From Clostridia bacterium (GTDB lineage Bacteria > Bacillota > DULZ01): a stretch of DNA of 39,956 bases. The notes beneath the pieces are model-generated. The model saw nothing but the letters and a program-made list of their open reading frames with translations. It was not told where the DNA came from and did no database searches. The first letter of the stretch is position 1; each line of letters starts with the position of its first letter. Position numbers and translations under genes: made by a program. Below, in pieces: positions 15,767 through 25,807 of this stretch. The DNA lies in NCBI GenBank assembly GCA_012840125.1, contig DULZ01000057.1, positions 1 to 39,956 on the forward strand. Direction: 5' to 3'.

Positions 15767-15792
15767 TAAAATACACCGGAAGGGGGTGATAG
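15767..15792 (+). promoter_or_regulatory. SigD-like (motility sigma) promoter for MCP
   Basis: TAAA (15767-15770), 14 bp, then GGTGATAG (15785-15792) resembles the flagellar sigma factor consensus TAAA-N15-GCCGATAA in the key GATA part. This would be expected for a chemoreceptor. The match is partial. Confidence 0.35.
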
Positions 15793-15865
15793 AACACCTT
15801 TGGAGACCCGTTCTCTCCGCTATTAATCTTTTATGTTTATTAAAGGTCATGGCAGGAGGATCAGC

Positions 15866-17575
15866 ATGTTTAGGTTGACGAATTTAAGAATCTCCAAGCA
15901 GCTATTCTTAATCTCGGCTTTAGGTCTAGCCTGTTTAGCCGTGGTCGGGGTGTGGGGTATTGTTAGCTTGCGATTGATTAACGATCAAGCGAACATCATG
16001 TATACCCGCAACTTTACTAAGCTCCAGTTGGCCAATGAGGCCCTCAACACCTTGCAGGACATAGCCATCCTTGCGCCCCTTTACGCCACTACCCTGGACA
16101 GAGACTATTTCGACACCAACATGACCCAGCACCGGGCTACTTTTGAAGAGATCCTGGCCCGTTACGAAAACCTTATTGTCAACGATCAGGAAAAGGCCCT
16201 GTTTGAAGAGGCCAAACGGGCTTATACCGAATATATCAGGGAAGCCGTCACCATCGTATCAGCCACCACCACGGAAGATGCCACGGCTCTTGGCTATCAA
16301 TTCCAGCCGAAAAGAATGAAAAGCGTGGAAGAATTCGAAAAACTGGTCGCGTACAACACCAGTCAAGCCCAGCAAAGGCAGCAATCCAACAGCGAGATTT
16401 ATCTCCAAACACGCATCAAACTCATAGCGGTAGTCATCATTGGATTTGCCTTGACTTGCCTGGCTAACTTGTGGCAAGCCAGGCTCATGCGGCGACGGCT
16501 TGGTTTCTTGTCCCATGGGGCGGAGCAGGTAGCCTCAGGGGATTTGACCGGCAAAACCATCGAAGCCGGGGGTAGAGATGAAATATCCCAAGTAGCTGAA
16601 GCCTTTAATCAAATGTCCGCTAACCTGAAAACACTGATATCCCAAATCCAAAACGCTGCTGAAGAACTGGCCGGTGCCGTGGAGCAAATGAGCGCTTCCA
16701 CGGAACAGACTTCCCACTCTATCACCCAAATGGCCACAGCTGCTCAAGAGCTGCTGACCGGAGCCCAAAGGCAAAAGCACGAGGTGCAGGAGACTAGCGC
16801 CGCCGTTCAGGAGTTCTCCGCCAGCATTGAGGAGATCAGTGCTACCATGCAGCAGTTGGCCTCCAGCGCGGAAGAAAACGCCGCCCAAGCGGAACAGGGT
16901 CGCACCGTGATGGAACAGGCAGCTTTAGAAATGGACCGTATCATTCACGCTACAAAGGAGATTGCCCAAATCATTGAAGAGTTAGGCAATAGATCCGAGG
17001 CTATAGGCAAAATCGTGGATCTCATTGGCGGCATTGCCGACCAGACCAACTTGCTGGCTTTGAATGCCGCGATTGAAGCGGCCCGGGCCGGTGAACAGGG
17101 TAAGGGATTTGCCGTGGTGGCTGAAGAAGTAAGAAAACTGGCAGAACAGTCCCAAACCGCTGCCCGGGAAATCAGCCAGCTGATCCGGCAAATACAGGCT
17201 GACACCCACCGGGCGGTAACCGCCATGAACAATAACATGTCCATCGTCACGACGGGCAGCGAGGTGATTATCTCCGGAGCCCGGATTTTCCAAGAAATAG
17301 GAGAGGTTGTGGAAGAAGCCGCCCAGCAACTCCAGCAAGTAGCCGGCAGCATTGAGGAGCTATCCAAAGGAGCCGAAGCAATCTGGCGTGCCACTCATAT
17401 TATCGGTGAGGTGGCGACTCAAGTGGAAGATGCCGCCGGTGAAATGTCTGCCACCACTCAAGAACAAGCCGCCGCCATCCAAGAAATTGCGGCCTCTGCC
17501 GCATCCCTCACCGGCTTGGGAGAGCAGCTACAAAAATTAACCGGCCAATTCCGCCTCGCCCCTGAGTATAAATAA
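15866..17575 (+). CDS. Methyl-accepting chemotaxis protein
   Basis: A membrane chemoreceptor that controls the CheA kinase. TM1 spans about residues 13-35. A ~150-residue extracellular domain follows, probably a four-helix bundle (4HB_MCP type). TM2 is at about 185-206, then a HAMP domain, then the long coiled-coil signalling domain. The kinase-contacting tip [20 protein letters not shown] is near residue 392 and is fully conserved. No C-terminal CheR-tether pentapeptide is seen (it ends RLAPEYK). AGGAGG six nt upstream sets ATG 15866 (569 aa). No other chemotaxis gene is nearby. Ligand unknown. Confidence 0.93.
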   Translation: MFRLTNLRISKQLFLISALGLACLAVVGVWGIVSLRLINDQANIMYTRNFTKLQLANEALNTLQDIAILAPLYATTLDRDYFDTNMTQHRATFEEILARYENLIVNDQEKALFEEAKRAYTEYIREAVTIVSATTTEDATALGYQFQPKRMKSVEEFEKLVAYNTSQAQQRQQSNSEIYLQTRIKLIAVVIIGFALTCLANLWQARLMRRRLGFLSHGAEQVASGDLTGKTIEAGGRDEISQVAEAFNQMSANLKTLISQIQNAAEELAGAVEQMSASTEQTSHSITQMATAAQELLTGAQRQKHEVQETSAAVQEFSASIEEISATMQQLASSAEENAAQAEQGRTVMEQAALEMDRIIHATKEIAQIIEELGNRSEAIGKIVDLIGGIADQTNLLALNAAIEAARAGEQGKGFAVVAEEVRKLAEQSQTAAREISQLIRQIQADTHRAVTAMNNNMSIVTTGSEVIISGARIFQEIGEVVEEAAQQLQQVAGSIEELSKGAEAIWRATHIIGEVATQVEDAAGEMSATTQEQAAAIQEIAASAASLTGLGEQLQKLTGQFRLAPEYK

Positions 17576-17620
17576 AAAAACAGTTTCCGGCAAAGCAGAG
17601 CTTTCCGGAAACTGTTTTTT
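17574..17620. terminator. Strong bidirectional terminator between MCP and groL
   Basis: CAGTTTCCGG (17581-17590) pairs perfectly with CCGGAAACTG (17605-17614). An A-run lies before it and a T-run after it, so it terminates both converging transcripts. Confidence 0.93.
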
Positions 17621-17633
17621 GTCCTCTGGCCCA

Positions 17634-19256
<1,623 letters not shown>

Positions 19257-19273
19257 TTATCCCTCCACTAGAC

Positions 19274-19561
19274 TTATTTCACCACAGCCAGGATATCTCT
19301 TTCGCTCATGATCAAATACTCTTCGCCGTCTATTTTTACTTCAGTACCGGCGTACCTAGCAAAAATGACCGTATCGCCCACCGCAACTTCTACCGGGATC
19401 TTTTCCCCGTTCTCGGATACCCGGCCGTTCCCCACGGCCTTCACGATACCCTTCTGCGGCTTTTCCTTGGCGGTATCAGGTAAAACGATCCCACCTTTGG
19501 TCTTTTCTTCTGCTTCCACCACTTGGATGACCACCCGGTCGCCCAGAGGTTGAATGTTCAT
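19274..19561 (-). CDS. groS: Co-chaperonin GroES
   Basis: The heptameric lid of GroEL. The 95-aa protein begins [20 protein letters not shown] and has the mobile loop [21 protein letters not shown] and the conserved [28 protein letters not shown] 19561 is preceded by AGAGGAGG. It is the first gene after the CIRCE operator. Confidence 0.97.
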   Translation of the reverse strand: MNIQPLGDRVVIQVVEAEEKTKGGIVLPDTAKEKPQKGIVKAVGNGRVSENGEKIPVEVAVGDTVIFARYAGTEVKIDGEEYLIMSERDILAVVK

Positions 19562-19593
19562 ACTACTACCTCCTCTGACCTTTAGTTATGCTG

Positions 19594-19620
19594 TTAGCAC
19601 TCATTGATACTGAGTGCTAA
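19594..19620. promoter_or_regulatory. CIRCE operator (HrcA site)
   Basis: TTAGCACTC (19594-19602), 9 bp, GAGTGCTAA (19612-19620) is a perfect match to the CIRCE inverted repeat. It lies between the groS promoter and the groS start, at the transcription start, as expected for repression by HrcA. hrcA is not in this window. Confidence 0.97.
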
Positions 19621-19632
19621 TATACACTTATT

Positions 19633-19661
19633 ATGATAGGTACAGTTTATCCATATGGCAA
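19633..19661 (-). promoter_or_regulatory. SigA-type promoter of groS-groL
   Basis: On the minus strand TTGCCA (19661-19656) and TATCAT (19638-19633) are 17 bp apart. The start point would be near 19626, just before CIRCE. Confidence 0.6.
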
Positions 19662-19916
19662 ATGGCTGTCTCCGCCATAATGTACAAATATTACTCATTT
19701 CCTCTGTATTTCTCTCAATTACTTCATTTTTCTATTTCATCCGTCCGGTTCAGCAAAAATATTTCACATCAGGCTGCACTTCAAGCAGGGGTGAAGAAGT
19801 AAAATGCCGCACTTAACTTTATTTCCATTTCCGCCCATCAATATACCTGCTGCTGGTAATAACAGTAACATACACCGGTTCCGGCACATAGGATGAACGA
19901 AAGAGAGGTGGTCCCG
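19662..19916. other. Noncoding stretch between groS promoter and patatin gene
   Basis: An AT-rich stretch, divergent between groS and the patatin gene. I found no convincing second promoter, terminator or RNA. It presumably holds the patatin promoter. Confidence 0.4.
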
Positions 19917-20795
19917 TTGCCATACGGTCTTGCCCTTAGCGGCGGCTCCTTAAGGGGAGCAGCCCATATCGGCGTTTTGGAAGTGCTGCACGAGGAAAAA
20001 GCAGTGCCGGGCAGCCTGGCCGGCACCAGCGCCGGCAGCATTGTCGGCAGCCTGTATGCTGCCGGCATGACACCGAAGGAGATCGGCGCCATCTTCCGGG
20101 AACTGTATCAAACAGCCTACCGGCCCCAGGAACACATCATTCAACCCCTTGCGATCCATCCCTTAAAGACCAAGCACATCGCCCGGCTGCCCTTACCCAA
20201 AGGACTGCTCAACGCCGATTTTATTGAGATATTCCTGCAGCAGTACATAGGCAGGGCAACTTTTGAAAACCTGGTGAAGCCCTTAGCCATCACCGCCGCT
20301 GACCTTCAAACCGGCGAACTGGTGGTTTTCACTGCCGAACAGCTCATCCCGCCCAAACCCTGGCCGAAGCGGACGGTTTTTGTTCCCCGGGTGCCGGTAG
20401 CCGAGGCTGCCCGGGCCAGTTCCTCCATTCCTGGCATTTTTACCCCCAAAACCATCGGTACCAGGACCCTGGTCGACGGGGGACTGGTGGACAATGTCCC
20501 CGCCGACATCTTGCATTTCCTAGGGGCCGAAACCATCATCGCCGTGGACCTGGGCTTTGGGGTTCATGAAGAAGAGCCTTTAACCAACCTCCTGGAGATC
20601 CTGCTGCAAACTCACGATATTTCCGGCCAGCGCATCGCGGACCTGGTGACGGAAAAATACGCCCACCTGGTGCTGCGGCCCCAGACGGGCAGTGCCGGTT
20701 TGCTGGACTTTCATAAAATACCTGCCTTCATCGAAAAAGGCCGCCAAGCAGCACGAGCTAACTTAGCGGCCATCAAAAGGATGGTCAATCCTTAA
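19917..20795 (+). CDS. Patatin-like phospholipase
   Basis: A serine acyl hydrolase of the RssA/YlbK/patatin kind, probably acting on lipids in the cytoplasm. The oxyanion loop GGSLRGAAHIGVLE is near the N terminus. The nucleophile elbow GTSAGS and the catalytic aspartate motif DGGLVDN complete the Ser-Asp dyad. No signal peptide is seen. An ATG at 19893 has no clear ribosome site. AGAGAGGTGG five nt before TTG 19917 supports that start, giving 292 aa that begin where related proteins begin. Its last 11 bp overlap the end of the convergent Fe-S gene. Confidence 0.85.
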   Translation: MPYGLALSGGSLRGAAHIGVLEVLHEEKAVPGSLAGTSAGSIVGSLYAAGMTPKEIGAIFRELYQTAYRPQEHIIQPLAIHPLKTKHIARLPLPKGLLNADFIEIFLQQYIGRATFENLVKPLAITAADLQTGELVVFTAEQLIPPKPWPKRTVFVPRVPVAEAARASSSIPGIFTPKTIGTRTLVDGGLVDNVPADILHFLGAETIIAVDLGFGVHEEEPLTNLLEILLQTHDISGQRIADLVTEKYAHLVLRPQTGSAGLLDFHKIPAFIEKGRQAARANLAAIKRMVNP

Positions 20796-21717
20796 GGCTT
20801 TCTATTCTGTTCACAATGGCGCGAATGCGCAGCGCTTCTTCCCAGTCCACGGGGACGAATTCCCCGTTTTTCTTCATGAGGGGCTTCCGCACCGGATGAG
20901 AGCTGTACACCAATTCCAGTCCTAAACGACCCTTCAGGCACAGGGGACGTCCCGCCCCGCCGGTCCTGGCTTGAACACCGATGATCTCGCTGCCTTTCTT
21001 GACCAAATCGAATTTGCAGCCGAAATCACAGAAAGTGCAGGTAACTTCGTGCTTGGTGACTTCCCAGGCCCGGGCTTTGCCGGCCAGCTCCTTGGGCATT
21101 AAAGCCCCCACCGGGCAAACCGAGACACAGTTGTGGCAGTAGACGCAATCGGACTCCGCCAGGCTTACATCGAAAGCCGGCGTAACTTTAGTGTTAAAGC
21201 CGCGCCCGGCGAAATCCAGGATATGCATTCCCTTGATTTCACTGCAAGCCCTAATACACCTACCGCACAGGATGCATTTGTTATTATCCCGGATGATATA
21301 CGGGTTGGAGTCGTCGATCTCGTAGTCGTGCCTTTCCCCGTCAAAACCGGACCCGGCCACTTCGTACTCATAGGCATAATCCTGCAAGCGGCAGTCGCCG
21401 CACTTATCACAGGTCAGGCAGTCGAGGGGATGGTTGGCCAGGATAAGCTCCAGGATCATTTTCCGGGCCTCGATGACTTCCGGCGCATGGGTCTCCACCA
21501 CCATGTTCGGGGCGACCTGAGTGACACAAGCTGCCACCAGGTTTCTGGCCCCTTCTACCTTGACTACGCATAAGCGGCATGCACCAAAATCCGATAAAGC
21601 CGGGTGATGGCACAAGGTGGGGATCTCGATGCCTGCTTGCCGGGCTGCTTCCAGAAGGGTCGTGCCCGACTCTACTTCCATGGGCCGCCCGTTTAAGGTA
21701 AATTTGATTTTGGCCAT
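20785..21717 (-). CDS. FdhA/NuoG-type Fe-S subunit without catalytic domain
   Basis: The protein carries only the N-terminal electron-transfer part of an NAD-linked formate dehydrogenase alpha chain (FdhA) or NuoG. The order is a 2Fe-2S domain (C36, C47, C50, C64), a His/Cys 4Fe-4S domain (H96, C100, C103, C109), two 4Fe-4S clusters (C148-C158 and C191-C201), and the Molybdop_Fe4S4 domain (C227, C230, C234, C260). After the LKGRLG at about 261-266 and WEEAL it ends at residue 310, where an intact FdhA would continue for ~550 residues. No catalytic selenocysteine/cysteine or H-cluster motif is present. It may be a dedicated bridging subunit, as HylA is for FdhF2-HylABC, or a truncated remnant. 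ATG 21717 is 14 nt after the HydB-like gene. Confidence 0.85.
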   Translation of the reverse strand: MAKIKFTLNGRPMEVESGTTLLEAARQAGIEIPTLCHHPALSDFGACRLCVVKVEGARNLVAACVTQVAPNMVVETHAPEVIEARKMILELILANHPLDCLTCDKCGDCRLQDYAYEYEVAGSGFDGERHDYEIDDSNPYIIRDNNKCILCGRCIRACSEIKGMHILDFAGRGFNTKVTPAFDVSLAESDCVYCHNCVSVCPVGALMPKELAGKARAWEVTKHEVTCTFCDFGCKFDLVKKGSEIIGVQARTGGAGRPLCLKGRLGLELVYSSHPVRKPLMKKNGEFVPVDWEEALRIRAIVNRIESLKD

Positions 21718-21731
21718 CGGTAACCCTCCTT

Positions 21732-23510
21732 CTAGCCTTTATACACGGCCCCGAACCGGCATACTTCGTAACAAGTGTTACACTTGGTGCACTTATCCAC
21801 ATCGATGACATGCACTTCTTTCAACTGGCCGCTGATAGCGCCGGAGGGGCACTTCTTGGCGCAGCGACCGCAGCCGGTGCATTTCTCCGGATCAATGCGG
21901 TACAGGATGAGATCCTTACAAGCTCCTGCCGGGCAGCGCTTTTCCTTAATATGGGCCTCATATTCATGCCGGAAATAGCGCAAGGTTGTCAACACCGGGT
22001 TCGGAGCCGTCTGCCCTAACCCGCACAGGGAAGTAGCTTTGATGATTTTCCCGAGTTTTTCCAGCTTCTCCAGGTCTTCTTCGGTCCCCTTGCCTTCCAC
22101 GATGCGGGTGAGGATTTCCAGCATCCGCTTGGTACCTTCCCGGCAGGGGGTACACTTACCGCAGGATTCAGCTTGGGTAAAGCGGAGGAAGAACCGGGCC
22201 ACGTCCACCATACAGGTGGTCTCATCCATTACCACCAGGCCGCCCGAACCCATCATGGCCCCGGCTTGGGTCAGGGAATCATAGTCGATGGGCAGGTCCA
22301 GGTGATCTTTGGTCAAGCAGCCACCGGAAGGACCGCCGATCTGGACTGCCTTGAATTCCTTGTCCCCCTGGATGCCGCCGCCGATGTCAAAAATGATCTC
22401 CCGCATGGTAATGCCCATGGGCACTTCCGCCAAACCGGTGTTTTTCAGTTTGCCGGTGAGAGCAAACACTTTAGTTCCCTTACTCTTTTCAGTACCGATG
22501 GAACTGTACCATTGGGCCCCGTTGCGCAGGATATGAGGTACATTGGCGAAAGTTTCCACGTTGTTAATGTTGGTGGGCTTGCCCCATAAGCCCTTCTGGG
22601 CAGGGAAAGGCGGGCGAACTCTAGGCATGCCCCTCTTACCTTCAATGGAAGCAAGGAGAGCCGTTTCTTCACCGCAAACAAACGCCCCGGCACCGGCCTT
22701 AATTTTCAAGTGGAAATTAAAACCGGAACCTAGAATATTGTCGCCTAGGAATCCTCTTTCTTCGGCCTGTTCAATGGCAATCGCCAGCCGCTTGGTGGCT
22801 AACGGGTACTCAGCCCGGACATAAACATAACCTTCATCGGCCCCGATGGCATAGGCCGCAATCAGCATCCCCTCGATGACCGCATGGGGATCCCCTTCCA
22901 GGATGCTCCGGTCCATGAAGGCACCCGGGTCTCCTTCGTCGGCGTTGCAGACCACATACTTCTTATCGCCCTCGGCTTTGTAGGCAAACTCCCACTTCAA
23001 GCCCGTGGGGAAACCTGCGCCGCCGCGGCCCCTCAAGCCCGATTGCTTGACCTCTTCAATGATCTCCATGGGCTTCATGGTCAAGGCCCTCTTAAAGCCC
23101 TCGTATCCGTTGGTGCCGAGATAGTCGTCGATGCTCTCAGGGTTGATGTGCCCGCACCGCTGCAGCACGATCCGCTTTTGCTTGTTGTAGAAAGTAATAT
23201 CGTTATAATGTTTAATCTTTTCCTTGCTGCCCGGATCTGTGTACAAGAGTCTTTCGACGATCTGACCGTTCACCAGGTGGCTTTCCACGACTTCTTCCAC
23301 ATCTTCAGCATCCACCCGGCAATAAAAAACACCTTCCGGCTCCACGATCATGATGGGACCCTGCTCGCAGAAACCGTGGCAGCCTGTAGTCACAATACTA
23401 TAATCATGCACAAGTCCTCGTTTTTCCAATTCTTCCGTCAACTTGGCAGTTAATTTGCGGGACCCGGACGAGACACAGCCGGTACCGGTACAAATTAAAA
23501 TCCGCTTCAT
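21732..23510 (-). CDS. NADH-binding HydB/NuoF-like flavoprotein
   Basis: This is the flavin subunit of an NAD-linked ferredoxin, hydrogenase or formate dehydrogenase complex. The N-terminal ~120 residues form a thioredoxin-like 2Fe-2S domain (CTGTGCVSSG, TTGCHGFC). The NuoF core has GLRGRGGAGFPTGLKW (FMN/NADH) and CGKCTPCREG with a further Cys. The C terminus adds two 4Fe-4S clusters (C544, C547, C550, C554 and C574, C577, C580, C584). This N- and C-terminal extension is the HydB layout of electron-bifurcating enzymes, not plain NuoF. The 592-aa length fits. It follows the NuoE-like gene by 11 nt. Confidence 0.93.
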   Translation of the reverse strand: MKRILICTGTGCVSSGSRKLTAKLTEELEKRGLVHDYSIVTTGCHGFCEQGPIMIVEPEGVFYCRVDAEDVEEVVESHLVNGQIVERLLYTDPGSKEKIKHYNDITFYNKQKRIVLQRCGHINPESIDDYLGTNGYEGFKRALTMKPMEIIEEVKQSGLRGRGGAGFPTGLKWEFAYKAEGDKKYVVCNADEGDPGAFMDRSILEGDPHAVIEGMLIAAYAIGADEGYVYVRAEYPLATKRLAIAIEQAEERGFLGDNILGSGFNFHLKIKAGAGAFVCGEETALLASIEGKRGMPRVRPPFPAQKGLWGKPTNINNVETFANVPHILRNGAQWYSSIGTEKSKGTKVFALTGKLKNTGLAEVPMGITMREIIFDIGGGIQGDKEFKAVQIGGPSGGCLTKDHLDLPIDYDSLTQAGAMMGSGGLVVMDETTCMVDVARFFLRFTQAESCGKCTPCREGTKRMLEILTRIVEGKGTEEDLEKLEKLGKIIKATSLCGLGQTAPNPVLTTLRYFRHEYEAHIKEKRCPAGACKDLILYRIDPEKCTGCGRCAKKCPSGAISGQLKEVHVIDVDKCTKCNTCYEVCRFGAVYKG

Positions 23511-23521
23511 CTCCCCACCCC

Positions 23522-24010
23522 CTACTCGTATTTTGCCAGAATATCGGCAATGGCGTTTTTCGTCAAACGGCCATGGGTATCGTCATCAATCATGATCACC
23601 GGGGCCAGGCCACAAGCTCCAAGGCAGGCCACGGATTCCAGGGTAAACCGCAAATCCTCGGTGGTTTCCCCGTCTTTAATGCCCAGCTGCTCTTGGATCT
23701 CAGCCAGGATTTCTCCCCCGCCGCGCACGTAGCAAGCCGTACCCTGGCAGACCCTGATGGTATGGCGCCCCCTCGGCGTCAAGTTAAACTGGGCATAAAA
23801 AGTAACCACCCCATAAACCTGGCTGATGGGGAGTTTCAGTTCTGCCGCAATCTTCTCCAAGACTTCCCGCGGCAGGTACCCATAGATATCTTGTGCTGCT
23901 TGCAATACAGGAATTAAGGCTCCCTGCTGCCCCCGGTATTTAGCAAAAACTTCTTGCAATTTTTGATCTTTTTCCGTCATTTCCGGCGTGTTGCAACAAC
24001 ACTTGCTCAC
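23522..24010 (-). CDS. HydC/NuoE-like 2Fe-2S subunit
   Basis: A thioredoxin-like 2Fe-2S protein that partners the HydB/NuoF subunit. The cluster cysteines are C88, C93, C129 and C133 (RVCQGTACYVRG and VACLGACG). The helical N-terminal half contains LQAAQDIYGYLPREVLEKIA. The length of 162 aa is typical. The start is GTG 24010 after a GGAGGAGGGAG stretch. A CCC triplet lies at residues 4-6. It is the first gene of the three-gene operon, and the DnaA-box cluster lies upstream of it. Confidence 0.93.
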   Translation of the reverse strand: MSKCCCNTPEMTEKDQKLQEVFAKYRGQQGALIPVLQAAQDIYGYLPREVLEKIAAELKLPISQVYGVVTFYAQFNLTPRGRHTIRVCQGTACYVRGGGEILAEIQEQLGIKDGETTEDLRFTLESVACLGACGLAPVIMIDDDTHGRLTKNAIADILAKYE

Positions 24011-24150
24011 GGCTCTCCCTCCTCCTTACTTACCTTCATCGATAATAAATAATCCAGGGAAAAGTTAATCCTGAATTAATTTAGACAAAAAATGTGTGTT
24101 TCCTGCTGGTATTGCAAGCTTTAAGCAATATTCTGCCGGGCAAATTTTAA

Positions 24151-24247
24151 TTATCCACAGAATTCAGACTGCACCCACCCTATTATAAACACTTTTATCC
24201 ACATTATCCACAAGAAATATTCCACAAAACAGCCGTTCTGTGGATAA
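24151..24247. promoter_or_regulatory. Cluster of DnaA boxes
   Basis: Four perfect TTATCCACA boxes lie within 97 bp: 24151-24159, 24195-24203 and 24204-24212 on the plus strand (the last two abut exactly) and 24239-24247 on the minus strand. A degenerate TATTCCACA is at 24218-24226. The stretch is AT-rich and noncoding, between the end of tsaD and the nuoE-like gene. From memory, B. subtilis has a DnaA-binding cluster beside gcp (tsaD). No dnaA, dnaN or rnpA is near, so oriC is unlikely. Confidence 0.85.
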
Positions 24248-24250
24248 TTT

Positions 24251-25285
24251 TCATCTCTTGGCCAGTGCTTGCTCCAAGGGCAAATAAGGGACCGCATTCA
24301 AATCCAGCCCGGCGAAATCACCGGCCAGGTAGCGGTAATAAGCGGCACAGGCAATCATGGCCGCATTATCGGTGCAGTAAATAGGACTTGGCCACCTAAC
24401 CTCTATACCGTGGGGCTCGGCGGCGGCAAGGAGCTTCTGCCGCAAGTACCCGTTGGCCGCCACCCCACCCGCCAGGGTGATGACCGGCAGTTTATACTTG
24501 AGGGCGGCCTGCACCGCCTTCCCCACCAGCACTTCCACCACGGCTGCCTGGAAACTGGCGCATACATCCGGGACAGAAATCTCTTCTCCCCGCTGGCGAG
24601 CGTTGTGCAGGTAATTCAGCACCGCCGATTTCAGCCCGCTGAAGCTGAAATCCAGGCTCCCTTCCTCCAGCCAAGCCCTTGGAAAAGCTACGGCAGCCGG
24701 GTTCCCGGCCATGGCCGCCTTTTCAACGGCGGGCCCCCCCGGATAACCTAGGCCCAGGGCCCTGGCAATTTTGTCAAAGGCTTCCCCGGCGGCATCATCC
24801 AAAGTAGCCCCCAGAACCTCAATTTCCTCATGGGACTGCCAGCGGACCAGGCTGGTATGACCGCCTGACACCACCAGGCACAAAGCCGGCAGTTCCAGGT
24901 CCGGGTGCTCCAGCAAATTGGCGTAAATATGCCCCAACAGGTGATGCACCCCGATCAAGGGTTTCTTAATGGCAAATGCCATGGCCTTAGCCTGGGCCAC
25001 CCCCACCAGCAGGGATCCTACCAGACCGGGCCCGTAAGTAACCGCTACCGCATCCAGGTCTTTAAGATTAATCCCGGCCTCTGTTAAGGCTTGATCCACC
25101 ACCGGGATGATCTGCTCCATGTGCTGGCGGGAAGCTATTTCAGGCACCACGCCGCCGAACCGCTGGTGGACTTGGATCTGGGAAGAAATGACGTTGGATA
25201 AAACCCGGCGCCCGCCCTGCAATACCGCTGCCGACGTTTCGTCGCAGCTGGTTTCAATGGCTAGAATCAGAGTTTCGTCGGTCAA
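24251..25285 (-). CDS. tsaD: tRNA t6A threonylcarbamoyltransferase TsaD
   Basis: TsaD transfers the threonylcarbamoyl group to A37 of ANN-decoding tRNAs with TsaB and TsaE. The 344-aa protein begins near [16 protein letters not shown]. It has the metal-binding [12 protein letters not shown] and the ASKHA-fold VSGGHTSLV and [13 protein letters not shown]. The longest frame starts at TTG 25306 but has no ribosome site. TTG 25285 with GGGAG ten nt upstream gives a start aligned with relatives. It is last in the tsaE-tsaB-rimI-tsaD run, with the DnaA boxes just after its stop codon. Confidence 0.95.
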   Translation of the reverse strand: MTDETLILAIETSCDETSAAVLQGGRRVLSNVISSQIQVHQRFGGVVPEIASRQHMEQIIPVVDQALTEAGINLKDLDAVAVTYGPGLVGSLLVGVAQAKAMAFAIKKPLIGVHHLLGHIYANLLEHPDLELPALCLVVSGGHTSLVRWQSHEEIEVLGATLDDAAGEAFDKIARALGLGYPGGPAVEKAAMAGNPAAVAFPRAWLEEGSLDFSFSGLKSAVLNYLHNARQRGEEISVPDVCASFQAAVVEVLVGKAVQAALKYKLPVITLAGGVAANGYLRQKLLAAAEPHGIEVRWPSPIYCTDNAAMIACAAYYRYLAGDFAGLDLNAVPYLPLEQALAKR

Positions 25286-25312
25286 TTCGTCTTCAACTCC
25301 CGGCAAAGCTAA

Positions 25313-25807
25313 TCATTTCTCAAAATCCAGCAAATGCTTCCACATAATGATGGCATCTTCTTTAGTATCGGTATAATACCCTTTGCGGATGCCGGCAGGG
25401 ACAAACCCGACCCGGCGATAAAGACGCTGGGCCACATGATTGGATGGGCGCACCTCCAACGTAATCTTGTCCGCTCCCAGGGCTGCGGCCCGTGCCATCA
25501 GTTCTTCCAAGAGCACCCTGCCTAAAGCCCGTCCCCGGTAGTCTGGGTGGACGGCAATGGTAGTAACGTGGGCCTCGTCGATGATGAGCCACATGCCCAT
25601 ATACCCCAGCACTTTGTCCCCCAGCAGGCAAACGTAATAATAAGCGAATTGGTTGTCGCTTAACTCCCTCAAATAGGAATTGCGGGACCAGGGGGTGGGA
25701 AAGGACACCTGCTCGATGGCCAGCACCTGGTCCAGGTGTTCCTCGGCCATGGGCACAATCATTAATTCATCTTTAAGGGGATGCGCTAACGGTTCTTTTG
25801 CTGCCAT
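25313..25807 (-). CDS. rimI: Ribosomal-protein-alanine N-acetyltransferase RimI
   Basis: A GNAT acetyltransferase of the RimI kind, which acetylates the N-terminal alanine of S18 in relatives. The acetyl-CoA binding part is VHPDYRGRALGRVLLEELM, followed by LEVRPSNHVAQRLYRRVGFVPAG. Length is 164 aa from ATG 25807 with GGAGG about ten nt upstream. It overlaps tsaB by 22 bp. This placement among the tsa genes is common in Bacillota. Confidence 0.9.
   Translation of the reverse strand: MAAKEPLAHPLKDELMIVPMAEEHLDQVLAIEQVSFPTPWSRNSYLRELSDNQFAYYYVCLLGDKVLGYMGMWLIIDEAHVTTIAVHPDYRGRALGRVLLEELMARAAALGADKITLEVRPSNHVAQRLYRRVGFVPAGIRKGYYTDTKEDAIIMWKHLLDFEK

Larger units (their letters stand above)
15365..15865. 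other. Intergenic region between divergent korD and MCP genes
   Basis: About 500 bp without a recognised gene. The left part holds the kor promoter. The middle (about 15515-15680) resembles a leader transcript on the plus strand: a possible 14-codon reading frame (15565-15609) behind AGGAGG, then a hairpin with eight T residues. The right part carries a SigD-like promoter ahead of the chemoreceptor gene. I recognise no riboswitch family. Confidence 0.5.

Noticed and set aside
19893-20795. A continuation of the FdhA-like protein in another frame beyond 20785
   Set aside because: The minus-strand frames there are shadows of the intact patatin gene and show no molybdopterin or formate dehydrogenase motifs.
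20785-24010. An intact [FeFe]-hydrogenase HydABC operon
   Set aside because: The HydB and HydC-like subunits are present, but no H-cluster motif exists in the third protein, which has a Molybdop_Fe4S4 domain instead.
24120-24250. A chromosomal origin (oriC) at the DnaA-box cluster
   Set aside because: The box density fits, but no dnaA, dnaN, rnpA or gyrase gene is nearby and the cluster is small. A secondary DnaA-binding cluster is the simpler reading.
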